Origin: a virus
Direction: 5' to 3' (one strand)
DNA: 21,955 nucleotides
IMG/VR virus record: IMGVR_UViG_3300048919_000275
Span: 1 to 21,955 of that record
Shown here one piece after another: positions 15,353 through 21,846 of this stretch. The notes under the pieces are model-generated. The model had not been told where the DNA came from and did no database searches. It was given only the letters and a program-made list of their open reading frames with translations. Position numbers and translations under genes: made by a program. Positions within the stretch are counted from its first letter, which is position 1. Each line of letters starts with the position of its first letter.

Positions 15353-15453
15353 CATGCACCTGCATGACATAAGCAAAACCCCGCCAGTTCTGGCGGGCTT
15401 CAGCGAAAACGACCCTCGAACGATCATGCGATATCATGCAGCATAGACATGCA
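15353..15453. repeat. CATGCA repeats next to cos
   Basis: CATGCA and its complement TGCATG form a palindrome at 15353-15366. CATGC recurs at 15425-15429, 15435-15440 and 15448-15453 (spacing 10 and 13 bp). Clustered beside the cos-like site on the side away from Q, they could be terminase-binding elements, but this is a positional guess. Confidence 0.4.
15375..15396 (-). terminator. GC-rich hairpin, minus-strand terminator
   Basis: CCCGCCAG and CTGGCGGG form a perfect 8-bp stem with a 2-base centre. On the minus strand it is followed by GTTTTGC, so it can end leftward transcription. In an intact 186-like phage the early/replication operon would end here; with A deleted there is no obvious gene upstream for it to serve. 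Confidence 0.6.
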
Positions 15454-15652
15454 CTTCTTGCTTTGCCGATCCTTAAGTATGTCAATTGAGACCGTATAGG
15501 CTACTTTTGCCCGGAGCGAACCTGAAAGGGATGCGTTACGCTAGCCTGTCTTAATGCAGCCTTAGTTAGTCGATCTAGAAAAAATCACAGTACTCAACGT
15601 AGTAATCGCACAGTACAAAACATAAAACATGTAAAAACTAGAAATCAAGCCA

Positions 15653-15682
15653 TTGACCAACCATCATTCTAGTGCATATACT
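15653..15682 (+). promoter_or_regulatory. Sigma70-like promoter for the solitary accessory gene
   Basis: TTGACC (15653-15658) and TATACT (15677-15682) are 18 bp apart and lie about 49 bp upstream of the ATG at 15731. Both boxes match consensus at 5 of 6 positions. This suggests steady expression from the prophage. Confidence 0.6.
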
Positions 15683-15730
15683 AATTAAATCGACAGTATC
15701 CCCTCTAAAATATTAACGGGACATGATTAA

Positions 15731-16261
15731 ATGGCTAATACTAACTGCATTACTGTACTTACTGCTCGTGGCATTACTGAGATTCTTAGCACAGGAGGAA
15801 GTCAAGCATGGAGACTTGACGCCAGCCATGCTGCTAAATACGAATATTTAGTTTGTGTACAAAATTCGAAAAAAGACTGGGGATCACAAGAAGCAAAACA
15901 TCACCATGCATTCATGGTGGGTCGTATCTCGGGAATCAGCAGGGCTCCCGAAAATCCTCACCGCTGGATCATAAATATCAGTTCTTATGCTGAAATTGAC
16001 ATCCCAGAGCAATGGGATGGTAACCGAAACCCCGTTTCTTATCGCAACCTCAAAGATATTGGCATCGAGACGGATAAACTGGAATTCAAAGCTGTTCCAA
16101 AATTCGCTCCAGCGAATTTGAATGTCGAACAAGCGGGTGATGAGTACGAAGATGAAGAAGAAAATGTTGTTAAGCCGTTAACACTTAAAGAGGCAAAAGC
16201 TGGGCTAGCCTTATATTTTGGAGTCAATGAAGAAAACATCCAAATCACCATACAAGGATAA
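15731..16261 (+). CDS. Unknown accessory protein, 176 residues
   Basis: I do not recognise this protein. It is soluble, with tryptophans and histidines in the first half (QAWRLDASHAAKYEYLVCVQ; SQEAKHHHAFMVGRISGI) and a highly acidic linker at about 139-149 (EYEDEEENVV). A short C-terminal part follows (LTLKEAKAGLALYFGVNEEN), which looks like a small helical domain. It stands alone on the plus strand between cos and the truncated dam gene, where P2 carries tin and old, with its own good promoter. That position argues for a lysogenic-conversion or phage-exclusion role; the sequence itself gives no function. The start at 15731 is preceded by a weak GGGA. Confidence 0.7.
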   Translation: MANTNCITVLTARGITEILSTGGSQAWRLDASHAAKYEYLVCVQNSKKDWGSQEAKHHHAFMVGRISGISRAPENPHRWIINISSYAEIDIPEQWDGNRNPVSYRNLKDIGIETDKLEFKAVPKFAPANLNVEQAGDEYEDEEENVVKPLTLKEAKAGLALYFGVNEENIQITIQG

Positions 16262-16283
16262 AAACTCACTACACTCGTTGTTC

Positions 16284-16326
16284 AACGTTGCTGGCATAAG
16301 ATTCAAGTTCTCAAGCCAGCAACGTT
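16284..16326. repeat. 12-bp perfect inverted repeat after the solitary gene
   Basis: AACGTTGCTGGC (16284-16295) and GCCAGCAACGTT (16315-16326) flank a 19-base spacer. It begins 22 bp after the stop of the preceding gene. There is no T-run on either side, so it may be a factor-dependent terminator or stabilising hairpin, or a recombination scar at the edge of the accessory block. Confidence 0.6.
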
Positions 16327-16340
16327 CCTGGTTCCTACTG

Positions 16341-16425
16341 CTAACCGGGAAGATCCATCGACCGGCCATTTTCATGAGCACGAATCTTCGCCATCAACTC
16401 GTCCGTTAACTCAGAAACCCACTGG
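16341..16425 (-). pseudogene. Short unidentified C-terminal gene fragment joined to dam'
   Basis: Right after the truncated dam frame, another minus-strand phase reads QWVSELTDELMAKIRAHENG and on to DLPG and a TAG at 16341-16343. It looks like the end of some other phage early gene brought in by the deletion, but I cannot name it. Confidence 0.4.
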
Positions 16426-16557
16426 ATAGTCTGTCGCCATCATCACAGCACAGGAACCTGCGAAAGGTTCAACCAGTCGTGGGCCAGTAGGAAGGTGCTT
16501 AATCAGTTCCGGCATAATAGCGGTTTTATTTCCCGCCCATTTCAGGATGGTGCTCAT
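16411..16557 (-). pseudogene. dam': DNA adenine methylase, N-terminal fragment
   Basis: A 48-codon frame starts MSTILKWAGNKTAIMPELIK and contains LVEPFAGSCAVMM. This is the N-terminus of phage Dam-type adenine methylases: motif X (KWAGNK) and the FxG motif I (residues about 34-37) that binds S-adenosylmethionine. It stops at codon 49 after TDYPVGF. The target-recognition domain and the DPPY catalytic motif are absent, so it cannot methylate. The start overlaps the TraR gene stop (ATGA), as in intact relatives such as Fels-2-like phages where dam precedes A. Confidence 0.87.
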
Positions 16558-16781
16558 ACAGCGCCTCCGTTGTAGTGTTTACCTTTAAGCTCTGCGATTT
16601 CCTGACAGGTAACACAGAGATCACAGCCCGGCATGGCGGCCCGGCGTTCTTCGGGAATGACTATTCCGCAGCTTTCACACTCCAGTGAAGAAGCCCCAAC
16701 CTTTCGGATACGGGCATTGTGGATGTGGCGCTGCAGCTGTTCTTCAACGCGCTGCTGTACAAGGTCCATAGAGTCAGCCAT
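16554..16781 (-). CDS. TraR/DksA-type zinc finger protein
   Basis: A 75-residue protein of the TraR/DksA C4 zinc-finger family, as found in the early operon of P2-like phages. The Zn ligands are C35/C38 and C56/C59 (ECESCGIVIPEERRAAMPG then CDLCVTC). Small phage members can bind RNA polymerase in the secondary channel and modulate promoters. The start overlaps the previous stop (TAATG) and the stop overlaps the dam' start, so it is translated within one operon. Confidence 0.88.
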   Translation of the reverse strand: MADSMDLVQQRVEEQLQRHIHNARIRKVGASSLECESCGIVIPEERRAAMPGCDLCVTCQEIAELKGKHYNGGAV

Positions 16782-17008
16782 TAGTGCAGCTCCTGTGATT
16801 CGTTTTCGTAGCGGGTTGCTTCGCGGCGCAGCAGTTCAGCCGCTTCAATGCCGTTTAACCCTTTGTTGGTGATATGGGTTGCCAGCGCCTCAAGACGGAT
16901 TGAAACTGCGAGCGCGCGCCCTTTGCGCTCCTCGCGTTTGGCAATATCGATCACCGCGATAAGCTGGTCGGTTTCGGGTACAAACATTTTTGGTAATTCG
17001 TTTTGCAT
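16781..17008 (-). CDS. Small early protein, DUF2732-like
   Basis: A 75-residue protein, helical and charged (REERKGRALAVSIRLEALA; GIEAAELLRREATRYENES). It resembles the DUF2732 proteins of P2/186-like early operons; no function is known to me. A GGAGAAAG ribosome-binding site lies 7 bp before ATG 17008. It is the gene immediately before the TraR-like gene, with a TAATG overlap. Confidence 0.7.
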   Translation of the reverse strand: MQNELPKMFVPETDQLIAVIDIAKREERKGRALAVSIRLEALATHITNKGLNGIEAAELLRREATRYENESQELH

Positions 17009-17075
17009 TGTTCTTTCTCCTGAATTTGGGCAAAAGAATGCCCGGCGGGTTTACGCCATTAATTTCTGTTGTGGG

Positions 17076-17417
17076 TTAATTCGGCATGGTTAGCCGTTTG
17101 GGAAATAAGCTCACCACTGCACGAAAATGATTCATTGCTTTAACCAGTTCCCGCTTTTCGTCAGTAGTCAGATCACTAATATTGACGCCGTGACGTTCTG
17201 CCGGAATTTTTGCCATAAAGAATATGGCTGCCAGTGCGCGTTCATTTTGCTTATGGTTTATATCGCGGCGGTCGCGCATATCTTTAATAAACCTTTCAAG
17301 CTCTGGCTCGCTATTCAGACCAAACACATTTGCCCTTAATTCCGCTATTCGATTCAGCCCTTCCATACGTTGACCCGGGCTTAATGGAACAGTCGCCGCA
17401 GCGCCTTCAATAGCCAT
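17076..17417 (-). CDS. Early protein, DUF5347-like
   Basis: A 113-residue, mainly helical protein (GQRMEGLNRIAELRANVFGL; ERALAAIFFMAKIPAERHG), resembling DUF5347 proteins of enterobacterial P2-like prophages. Function unknown. It starts inside the end of fil (overlap 17381-17417), which implies translational coupling. It ends in an unremarkable 67-bp gap before the next gene. Confidence 0.7.
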   Translation of the reverse strand: MAIEGAAATVPLSPGQRMEGLNRIAELRANVFGLNSEPELERFIKDMRDRRDINHKQNERALAAIFFMAKIPAERHGVNISDLTTDEKRELVKAMNHFRAVVSLFPKRLTMPN

Positions 17418-17581
17418 GGTTTCCCCCGTTTGGTAGTGGTCAGCCCTGCCAGCAGTTCATCCTGAGAGCGGGACGGGTGCCAGCGCTTGCCATCTTTCCC
17501 GATAATCCAGCCATGACCGCAGTGCATGCCCTGGCTTTGTTTAACTAAAAGCGATGCGAATGAGGGTTCTTTAGTCAGCAT
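17381..17581 (-). CDS. fil: Filamentation protein Fil (DUF2724)
   Basis: A 66-residue protein like Fil of phage 186, which blocks host cell division when expressed early in infection. The family pattern SLLVKQSQGMHCGHGWIIGK, then GKRWHPSRSQDELLAGL, is clear. I took the ATG at 17581, which has GAGGTG 5 bp upstream; a frame extension to 17638 would run back into cII without a signal. A basic C-terminus ends LLKALRRLFH. It follows cII by only a few bases. Confidence 0.82.
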   Translation of the reverse strand: MLTKEPSFASLLVKQSQGMHCGHGWIIGKDGKRWHPSRSQDELLAGLTTTKRGKPWLLKALRRLFH

Positions 17582-17588
17582 GATCACC

Positions 17589-18098
17589 TCAGATGATACC
17601 GAACGAAGCGCCAAGGCCGGTGACGGTGTCCACCGCACTTGCCATTGCGGGATTGGCCTGCAGGCGGGCCTGCATGGAAACGGCAGCCAGTGCCATCAGG
17701 CGAGTTACTGAGTTAATGCTGCTGATTACATCACGGCGTCCGGCAGTGGTTTTCACATCGCCAGTAACAGCACCGGCAGCAACGCGCCCTATCTCTGCGG
17801 TAGCGCTCATGACATAGTGCGGCAGTTTCTCTTTTGCCACTTCGTTCATCGGTACGCATGGCAGGCAGTGAATCTGTGCCAGGAAGCCATCAACCAGGGT
17901 TGAGTCCTCAGTGAGATCGGTAAGCAGCCAGATTTCAGGCGGTGTGAGCTGATGCGGCTGGTCCGGGTTCAGCTTGTTGCGCAGCGTTTGGACATTCATT
18001 CCCGCGCGTTCTGCCAGCTTCGCCATGTTGTGAAGCAGTGCGAAAGCCCGGCAGGCCTCTTCAAAGTGTGGATGTTTGGAAATCTTATAATCAAACAT
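17589..18098 (-). CDS. cII: CII-family lysogeny establishment activator
   Basis: A 169-residue protein of the 186 CII family (P2 has no counterpart), which activates the establishment promoter of cI. The N-terminal HTH region is visible (LAERAGMNVQTLRNKLNPDQ, residues about 28-50, followed by HQLTPPEIWLLTDLTEDSTL). A helical oligomerisation region makes up the C-terminal half. Its presence between cox/apl and fil shows a 186-type early operon. Confidence 0.88.
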   Translation of the reverse strand: MFDYKISKHPHFEEACRAFALLHNMAKLAERAGMNVQTLRNKLNPDQPHQLTPPEIWLLTDLTEDSTLVDGFLAQIHCLPCVPMNEVAKEKLPHYVMSATAEIGRVAAGAVTGDVKTTAGRRDVISSINSVTRLMALAAVSMQARLQANPAMASAVDTVTGLGASFGII

Positions 18099-18130
18099 GT
18101 GAGCTCCTTAAAAAGTTCTCATAATCGAAC

Positions 18131-18373
18131 TTACTGACCAACAATGACGCGGAAGTTGGAATGACCAAGAGACTCACGGACCTGATCGGTTTTGTACATT
18201 AAGTAACGCAGGCTTACGCGACCTTTGTTTTTCTCTTTTTTAACCATGTACTTAGCAAGATGACCATGGTGAATTTTTTGGTATACAGAGCCACGGGAAA
18301 TACCTTCCCACTCCGCGAACTCTGCAGGCGTAGCCATCTCTTTTGGTACACGAATTGAAATATCTGTGCTCAT
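18131..18373 (-). CDS. cox: Cox/Apl-type excisionase and regulator
   Basis: An 80-residue DNA-binding protein with the start of a MerR/excisionase-like winged helix (TPAEFAEWEGISRGSVYQKI, about residues 15-34, with a basic wing MVKKEKNKGR). As first gene of the early operon, divergent from cI, it occupies the place of P2 cox and 186 apl, which direct excision and repress the lysogenic promoter. I took ATG 18373 (MSTDISIRVPKEM); an upstream in-frame ATG at 18406 adds a poorly supported basic extension and would sit between the promoter and the usual start. It is not a close match to either P2 Cox or 186 Apl that I can recall. Confidence 0.8.
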   Translation of the reverse strand: MSTDISIRVPKEMATPAEFAEWEGISRGSVYQKIHHGHLAKYMVKKEKNKGRVSLRYLMYKTDQVRESLGHSNFRVIVGQ

Positions 18374-18409
18374 AGTGCAGTATCTCTTAGTTTGTTTTCG
18401 TTTCATCTC

Positions 18410-18438
18410 GTTTTATGTGGTTTGGTTTTGCTTTTCAA
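18410..18438 (-). promoter_or_regulatory. Early promoter for cox-cII-fil (minus strand)
   Basis: Minus-strand TTGAAA (18433-18438) and TAAAAC (18410-18415) are 17 bp apart, about 37 bp upstream of the cox ATG. The -35 box shares a base with that of the opposing cI promoter, so occupancy by repressor or by polymerase on one side should affect the other. Prediction only. Confidence 0.55.
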
Positions 18439-18456
18439 ACCATGAACGGATATTAG
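18428..18456 (+). promoter_or_regulatory. Promoter for cI-int (plus strand)
   Basis: TTGCTT (18428-18433) and TATTAG (18451-18456) with a 17-bp spacer, 33 bp upstream of the cI ATG. It is back to back with the early promoter, whereas the P2 and 186 switch promoters are usually face to face. Prediction only. Confidence 0.5.
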
Positions 18457-18489
18457 GATCACTTTTTATATGCGTCAAGGGGTTTGATT

Positions 18490-19122
18490 ATGAGTTTAAT
18501 CAAGGCGGGAAATGATAGTGGTGGGCGTGATGCAATCAACAGGCTTATTAAGGCCTACAATTTCAACTCACGTCAGCAGCTCTGTGAACATCTGGACGTA
18601 TCGAAAAGCACTATGGCTAACAGATACTTAAGAGATAGTTTCCCCGCTGAATGGGTAATTCAATGCGCCCTTGAAACAGGAATTTCCCTTCTATGGCTGG
18701 CTACCGGTCAGGGAGATATGTATGCGAGTGAGAACGAAGAAAAGAATCTCAAAAACGAAACCACCGTCACGGTAAGACCACTTTCTAAAATCGTGGCTCC
18801 CAGCATCAAACATGCTGAGCTGAAGAACGGCGAACTGCATCAGAGTGATGAAATCCTTCTCGATAGCAGACTGCTGGATGGTGAATCGTCCAACTCTCTT
18901 TTTGTAAAAACAGCTAGTGATAGCTTTGTTGTGGATACGTCTGTGAAACAAATCAGCAATGGTTATTGGCTGGTAGACATCGACGGCGTTAAAAGCTTCG
19001 TAAAGATTGCCCGCATTCCTGGCAATAAAATTGTGGTTCATCAGGATGAAGCATCCTTTGAGTGCGCCGTAGATGATGTAGAGGTAGTTGGCCGCGCCGT
19101 AAAAGTCATTAAGAGCATCTAA
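18490..19122 (+). CDS. cI: CI-family phage repressor
   Basis: A 210-residue repressor of the 186 CI type (186 CI: 192). The N-terminal HTH domain (LIKAYNFNSRQQLCEHLDVS then KSTMANRYLRD, about residues 20-52) is followed by a linker. The C-terminal S24-like oligomerisation domain (SFVVDTSVKQISNGYWLVDI, about 138-157) has no clear autocleavage A-G site, consistent with 186 CI, which is inactivated by an antirepressor and not by RecA. I chose ATG 18490, 9 bp after AAGGGG; an in-frame TTG at 18484 is less likely. It maintains lysogeny by repressing the early promoter. Its stop is 2 bp before the int ATG, so cI and int form one operon as in 186. Confidence 0.9.
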   Translation: MSLIKAGNDSGGRDAINRLIKAYNFNSRQQLCEHLDVSKSTMANRYLRDSFPAEWVIQCALETGISLLWLATGQGDMYASENEEKNLKNETTVTVRPLSKIVAPSIKHAELKNGELHQSDEILLDSRLLDGESSNSLFVKTASDSFVVDTSVKQISNGYWLVDIDGVKSFVKIARIPGNKIVVHQDEASFECAVDDVEVVGRAVKVIKSI

Positions 19123-19124
19123 CT

Positions 19125-20156
19125 ATGACGATCAGAAAGCAGCCGAACGGAAAATGGTTGTGCGAGTGTTACCCGAACGGGCGTGACGGCAAGCGTGTAC
19201 GCAAGCAATTTGCGACAAAGGGCGAGGCTGTAGCATTCGAAAACTTCACCATGGATGAAGTGAACAAAAAGCCGTGGCTGGGTGAAAAGGAAGATCGGCG
19301 GCGTTTGTCAGAATTGATTGAGCAGTGGCACTCTCTTTACGGCCAGACGCTCGCAGACCCCAAGCGCCTAATGGCGAAACTGAATATTATCTGCAATGGC
19401 CTGGGCGATCCCGTCGCCTCTGAGTTAACCGCCGGTGACTTTACAAAGTATCGCGAAGCACGATTAAAAGGTGAAGTACGTAACGAAGACGGCGCGCTAA
19501 TGTCGCCAGTAAAGCCCCGCACGGTAAACCTAGAACAGCGTAACTTATCATCCGTTTTTGGCACCTTGAAAAAGCTGGGCCACTGGTCTGCGCCTAACCC
19601 GCTCGCCGGGCTTCCAACATTCAAAATCGCTGAGGGGGAACTGGCGTTCCTTGCCCAAGACGAAATTAAACGCCTACTTGATGCCTGCGCTGATTCTCAA
19701 AGCCCCAGCCTGTTAATGATCGCAAAGGTATGCCTTGCCACCGGCGCGCGGTGGAGTGAAGCCGAAAACCTGCAGGGCCATCAGTTATCTAAATACCGGA
19801 TCACCTATACCAAAACCAAAGGTAAGAAAAACCGAACCGTACCGATATCACAGGATCTGTATGACGAACTCCCCAAAAACAGAGGGAAGCTATTCACCCC
19901 ATGCAGAAAAGCTTTTGAGCGCGCAGTAAAAAGAGCGGGTATCGACTTGCCTGAAGGCCAGTGCACACATGTGCTGCGTCATACATTCGCCAGCCACTTT
20001 ATGATGAATGGTGGGAACATATTGGTTTTGCGAGATATATTAGGTCATGCAGATATTAAGATGACTATGATTTATTCTCACTTTTCTCCAGACCACTTGG
20101 AAGATGCAGTAACTAAGAACCCACTATTCAACTTGAAATGGGAAAATTCGAGATGA
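19125..20156 (+). CDS. int: Tyrosine recombinase integrase
   Basis: A 343-residue P2/186-type integrase. The N-terminal arm-binding domain starts MTIRKQPNGKWLCECYPNGR; a core-binding region covers about 55-165; the catalytic domain has R209 (ATGARW), H282 and R285 (HVLRHTF), H308 (LGHAD) and Y317 as nucleophile, with a lysine of the KGKK beta-hairpin (232-235). All residues required for strand exchange are present. Together with cox, the 38-bp cores and arm repeats it could excise the element. It targets ssrA. It overlaps the following nuclease-like gene by 4 bp. Confidence 0.95.
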   Translation: MTIRKQPNGKWLCECYPNGRDGKRVRKQFATKGEAVAFENFTMDEVNKKPWLGEKEDRRRLSELIEQWHSLYGQTLADPKRLMAKLNIICNGLGDPVASELTAGDFTKYREARLKGEVRNEDGALMSPVKPRTVNLEQRNLSSVFGTLKKLGHWSAPNPLAGLPTFKIAEGELAFLAQDEIKRLLDACADSQSPSLLMIAKVCLATGARWSEAENLQGHQLSKYRITYTKTKGKKNRTVPISQDLYDELPKNRGKLFTPCRKAFERAVKRAGIDLPEGQCTHVLRHTFASHFMMNGGNILVLRDILGHADIKMTMIYSHFSPDHLEDAVTKNPLFNLKWENSR

Positions 20157-21682
20157 AACAATTAAATTCCGTTTCCGATGCAGTTATTCAACTACGTCTA
20201 AATGCCGTAAAGTCAAGCATACAACAAGTAAATCCTGATACGTTCATTCATCACTGCCTCAATTATAATCATCAGAATTTTAAAGACCAAATTGAAATGC
20301 TGCGACATCTACCTTGGGTAGTGAATTTATGTATAAAATGGTCTGCCATTGCAATTGAAAAAAAACGCCAATTCAAGCCAATTGATGGCCCGGGAACTGT
20401 AAGATTATTACAAAGGGCATATGAACAATTAAGCATAATACCAACAGGATTAGAGCGCAATGATAATGGCATTGATTTCTTTCTTCGAAACACGTTGTAT
20501 CAGCAGGGGATTTACCAAAGACTGGATGGTTTAAACACCGTTAGTCGGCAGGCTTTTCTTTTCTCCTCATTAGAGGAGAATAATAGAATCAAACGTCGAT
20601 TTAAAGAGTTAACCAATGTGGATATAAATGATTTTTTAAAGTTATCATTTGTTCTTATATCCATGGTTACAACTCAAGCGCCAGTACGAAAAATAGGCGC
20701 AAATACTTTCTCAATTCTCTTTCCATTAATTTCAAAAGAAATTATAGAGAACTTCCTCAGCACAATATCTTGTCCTTATGAAAACCTATCTACTTTTTGC
20801 CGAAATAGAAGTGACGACACGCCGCTAGTCGAATATTTTTCCCCTTCCCCATTCTTAGAAAAACCATTCATAAGCTCCAAAAATGAATATTATCAGATAC
20901 ACACTCAACTAACATCCACTAGTCTGCAAACTTTCATTTATGATCTACTTAGGAGAGATGACGCTGAATCATTCATGGATAACTTCGGTAGTATTTTTGA
21001 AAATGCAGTGAATCAACTTTTAGAAGAAAGTGGTATTAGCTATATCGCAGAAGATGAACTAAAAAAACTCCTTCCTCAGGAAAACAAAGTTGTTGACTTC
21101 CTCATAAAACATACGGACGCAAATATTTTCATTGATGCAAAAGGGGTAGAGATACATCAAAAAGGAATGGTTACACTGCGACCAGGAGACATATCAGGTA
21201 AAATAAAGAGCTCGGTATTAAAAACTATAGAACAAGCCCACTCTGTAAATCGGGAATTAATAAAAGAAGAAAGCCGAGACATACCATTTAAAAAAGAATC
21301 TTACATTTTATGTCTTACTTATAAAAATTTATTCCTTGGAAATGGTACCTTCCTTAACAAATCATTTGCAAATTTTGAGATGAGAAAAATTCGTGACAGG
21401 CATAGCGAAGAATACCAAATACCCGATGAACATATTTTCTGTATATCCTTTGAAGAATTCGAGTATCTATTGTCATCTTGTAAGGTATACAATAAACCCG
21501 TACATGAGGTTCTTCGGGAAGCTGTAGATAGAAACAAATCACCGTCAAGTGCTGTATTTCTTTTCGCGCACCATATACGTGACACGTTCCCTAAAACACG
21601 TTCATCTGAAATCGTGAAGCAGGCTGGCCTAAACCAACTTAATCAGCTAATCGAAACCTTAAAGCAAACTATTCCCTCTTAG
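20153..21682 (+). CDS. Putative PD-(D/E)xK nuclease-like protein, possible defence gene
   Basis: A 509-residue protein in the int-attR interval. The C-terminal half has the spacing of a PD-(D/E)xK nuclease fold: FGSIFENAV with E283, then KVVDFLI with D315, then NIFIDAKGVEI with D328 and K330. The N-terminal half is helical with no motif I recognise, perhaps a sensor or binding domain. I chose ATG 20153, which overlaps the int stop (ATGA); an in-frame ATG at 20138 lies inside int. The gene is AT-rich, unlike the phage backbone, which indicates late acquisition. It is coupled to int and thus to the lysogenic transcript, as expected of a gene protecting the lysogen. The nuclease assignment is from motif reading; the defence role is an inference. 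Confidence 0.75.
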   Translation: MKQLNSVSDAVIQLRLNAVKSSIQQVNPDTFIHHCLNYNHQNFKDQIEMLRHLPWVVNLCIKWSAIAIEKKRQFKPIDGPGTVRLLQRAYEQLSIIPTGLERNDNGIDFFLRNTLYQQGIYQRLDGLNTVSRQAFLFSSLEENNRIKRRFKELTNVDINDFLKLSFVLISMVTTQAPVRKIGANTFSILFPLISKEIIENFLSTISCPYENLSTFCRNRSDDTPLVEYFSPSPFLEKPFISSKNEYYQIHTQLTSTSLQTFIYDLLRRDDAESFMDNFGSIFENAVNQLLEESGISYIAEDELKKLLPQENKVVDFLIKHTDANIFIDAKGVEIHQKGMVTLRPGDISGKIKSSVLKTIEQAHSVNRELIKEESRDIPFKKESYILCLTYKNLFLGNGTFLNKSFANFEMRKIRDRHSEEYQIPDEHIFCISFEEFEYLLSSCKVYNKPVHEVLREAVDRNKSPSSAVFLFAHHIRDTFPKTRSSEIVKQAGLNQLNQLIETLKQTIPS

Positions 21683-21695
21683 CAAAAACTAATGA

Positions 21696-21714
21696 TGGCG
21701 ACAAATTGGCGACA
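21696..21714 (+). repeat. Right integrase arm-type sites
   Basis: TGGCGACA at 21696-21703 and 21707-21714, 11 bp apart. They match the left-end copies at 184-191 and 203-210. They lie between the stop of the nuclease-like gene and attR, as expected for the other arm. Confidence 0.65.
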
Positions 21715-21808
21715 AAGACTTAAAAACGCATAAAATTGGTTAACACGGCAAAAGAGTAAGCGGCTGTTTTTAAAAGTAAATGACTGTTTATCTTGTAAAG
21801 AGAATGGT

Positions 21809-21846
21809 ATGTAGAAATTTCGGACGCGGGTTCAACTCCCGCCAGC
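21809..21846 (+). other. attR: attR core (38-bp direct repeat, right copy)
   Basis: An exact copy of 80-117. It carries only a fragment of the tmRNA tail, preceded by phage DNA. Directly after the repeat, the four bases TCCA expected before CCAAAATTCTCC of the chromosomal flank are missing, so this copy also lacks an intact acceptor end. Confidence 0.93.

Larger units (their letters stand above)
15153..15730. other. Gene-free interval between accessory operons, with cos-like site
   Basis: 578 bp without a convincing gene. From left to right it holds the leader of the TIGR04255-like operon (with two ATCGAT sites about 20 bp apart near 15230-15258), the cos-like sequence 15311-15329, a CATGCA-CC-TGCATG palindrome at 15353-15366, a GC-rich hairpin at 15375-15395, three CATGC repeats between 15425 and 15453, and the promoter of the next gene at 15653-15682. 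I see nothing assignable in 15460-15640. Confidence 0.7.

Noticed and set aside
15267-15485. 72-codon minus-strand frame
   Set aside because: It spans the cos-like site and a terminator hairpin, and its composition is not coding-like.
18691-19041. Minus-strand frame inside cI
   Set aside because: Antisense to a well-supported repressor gene.
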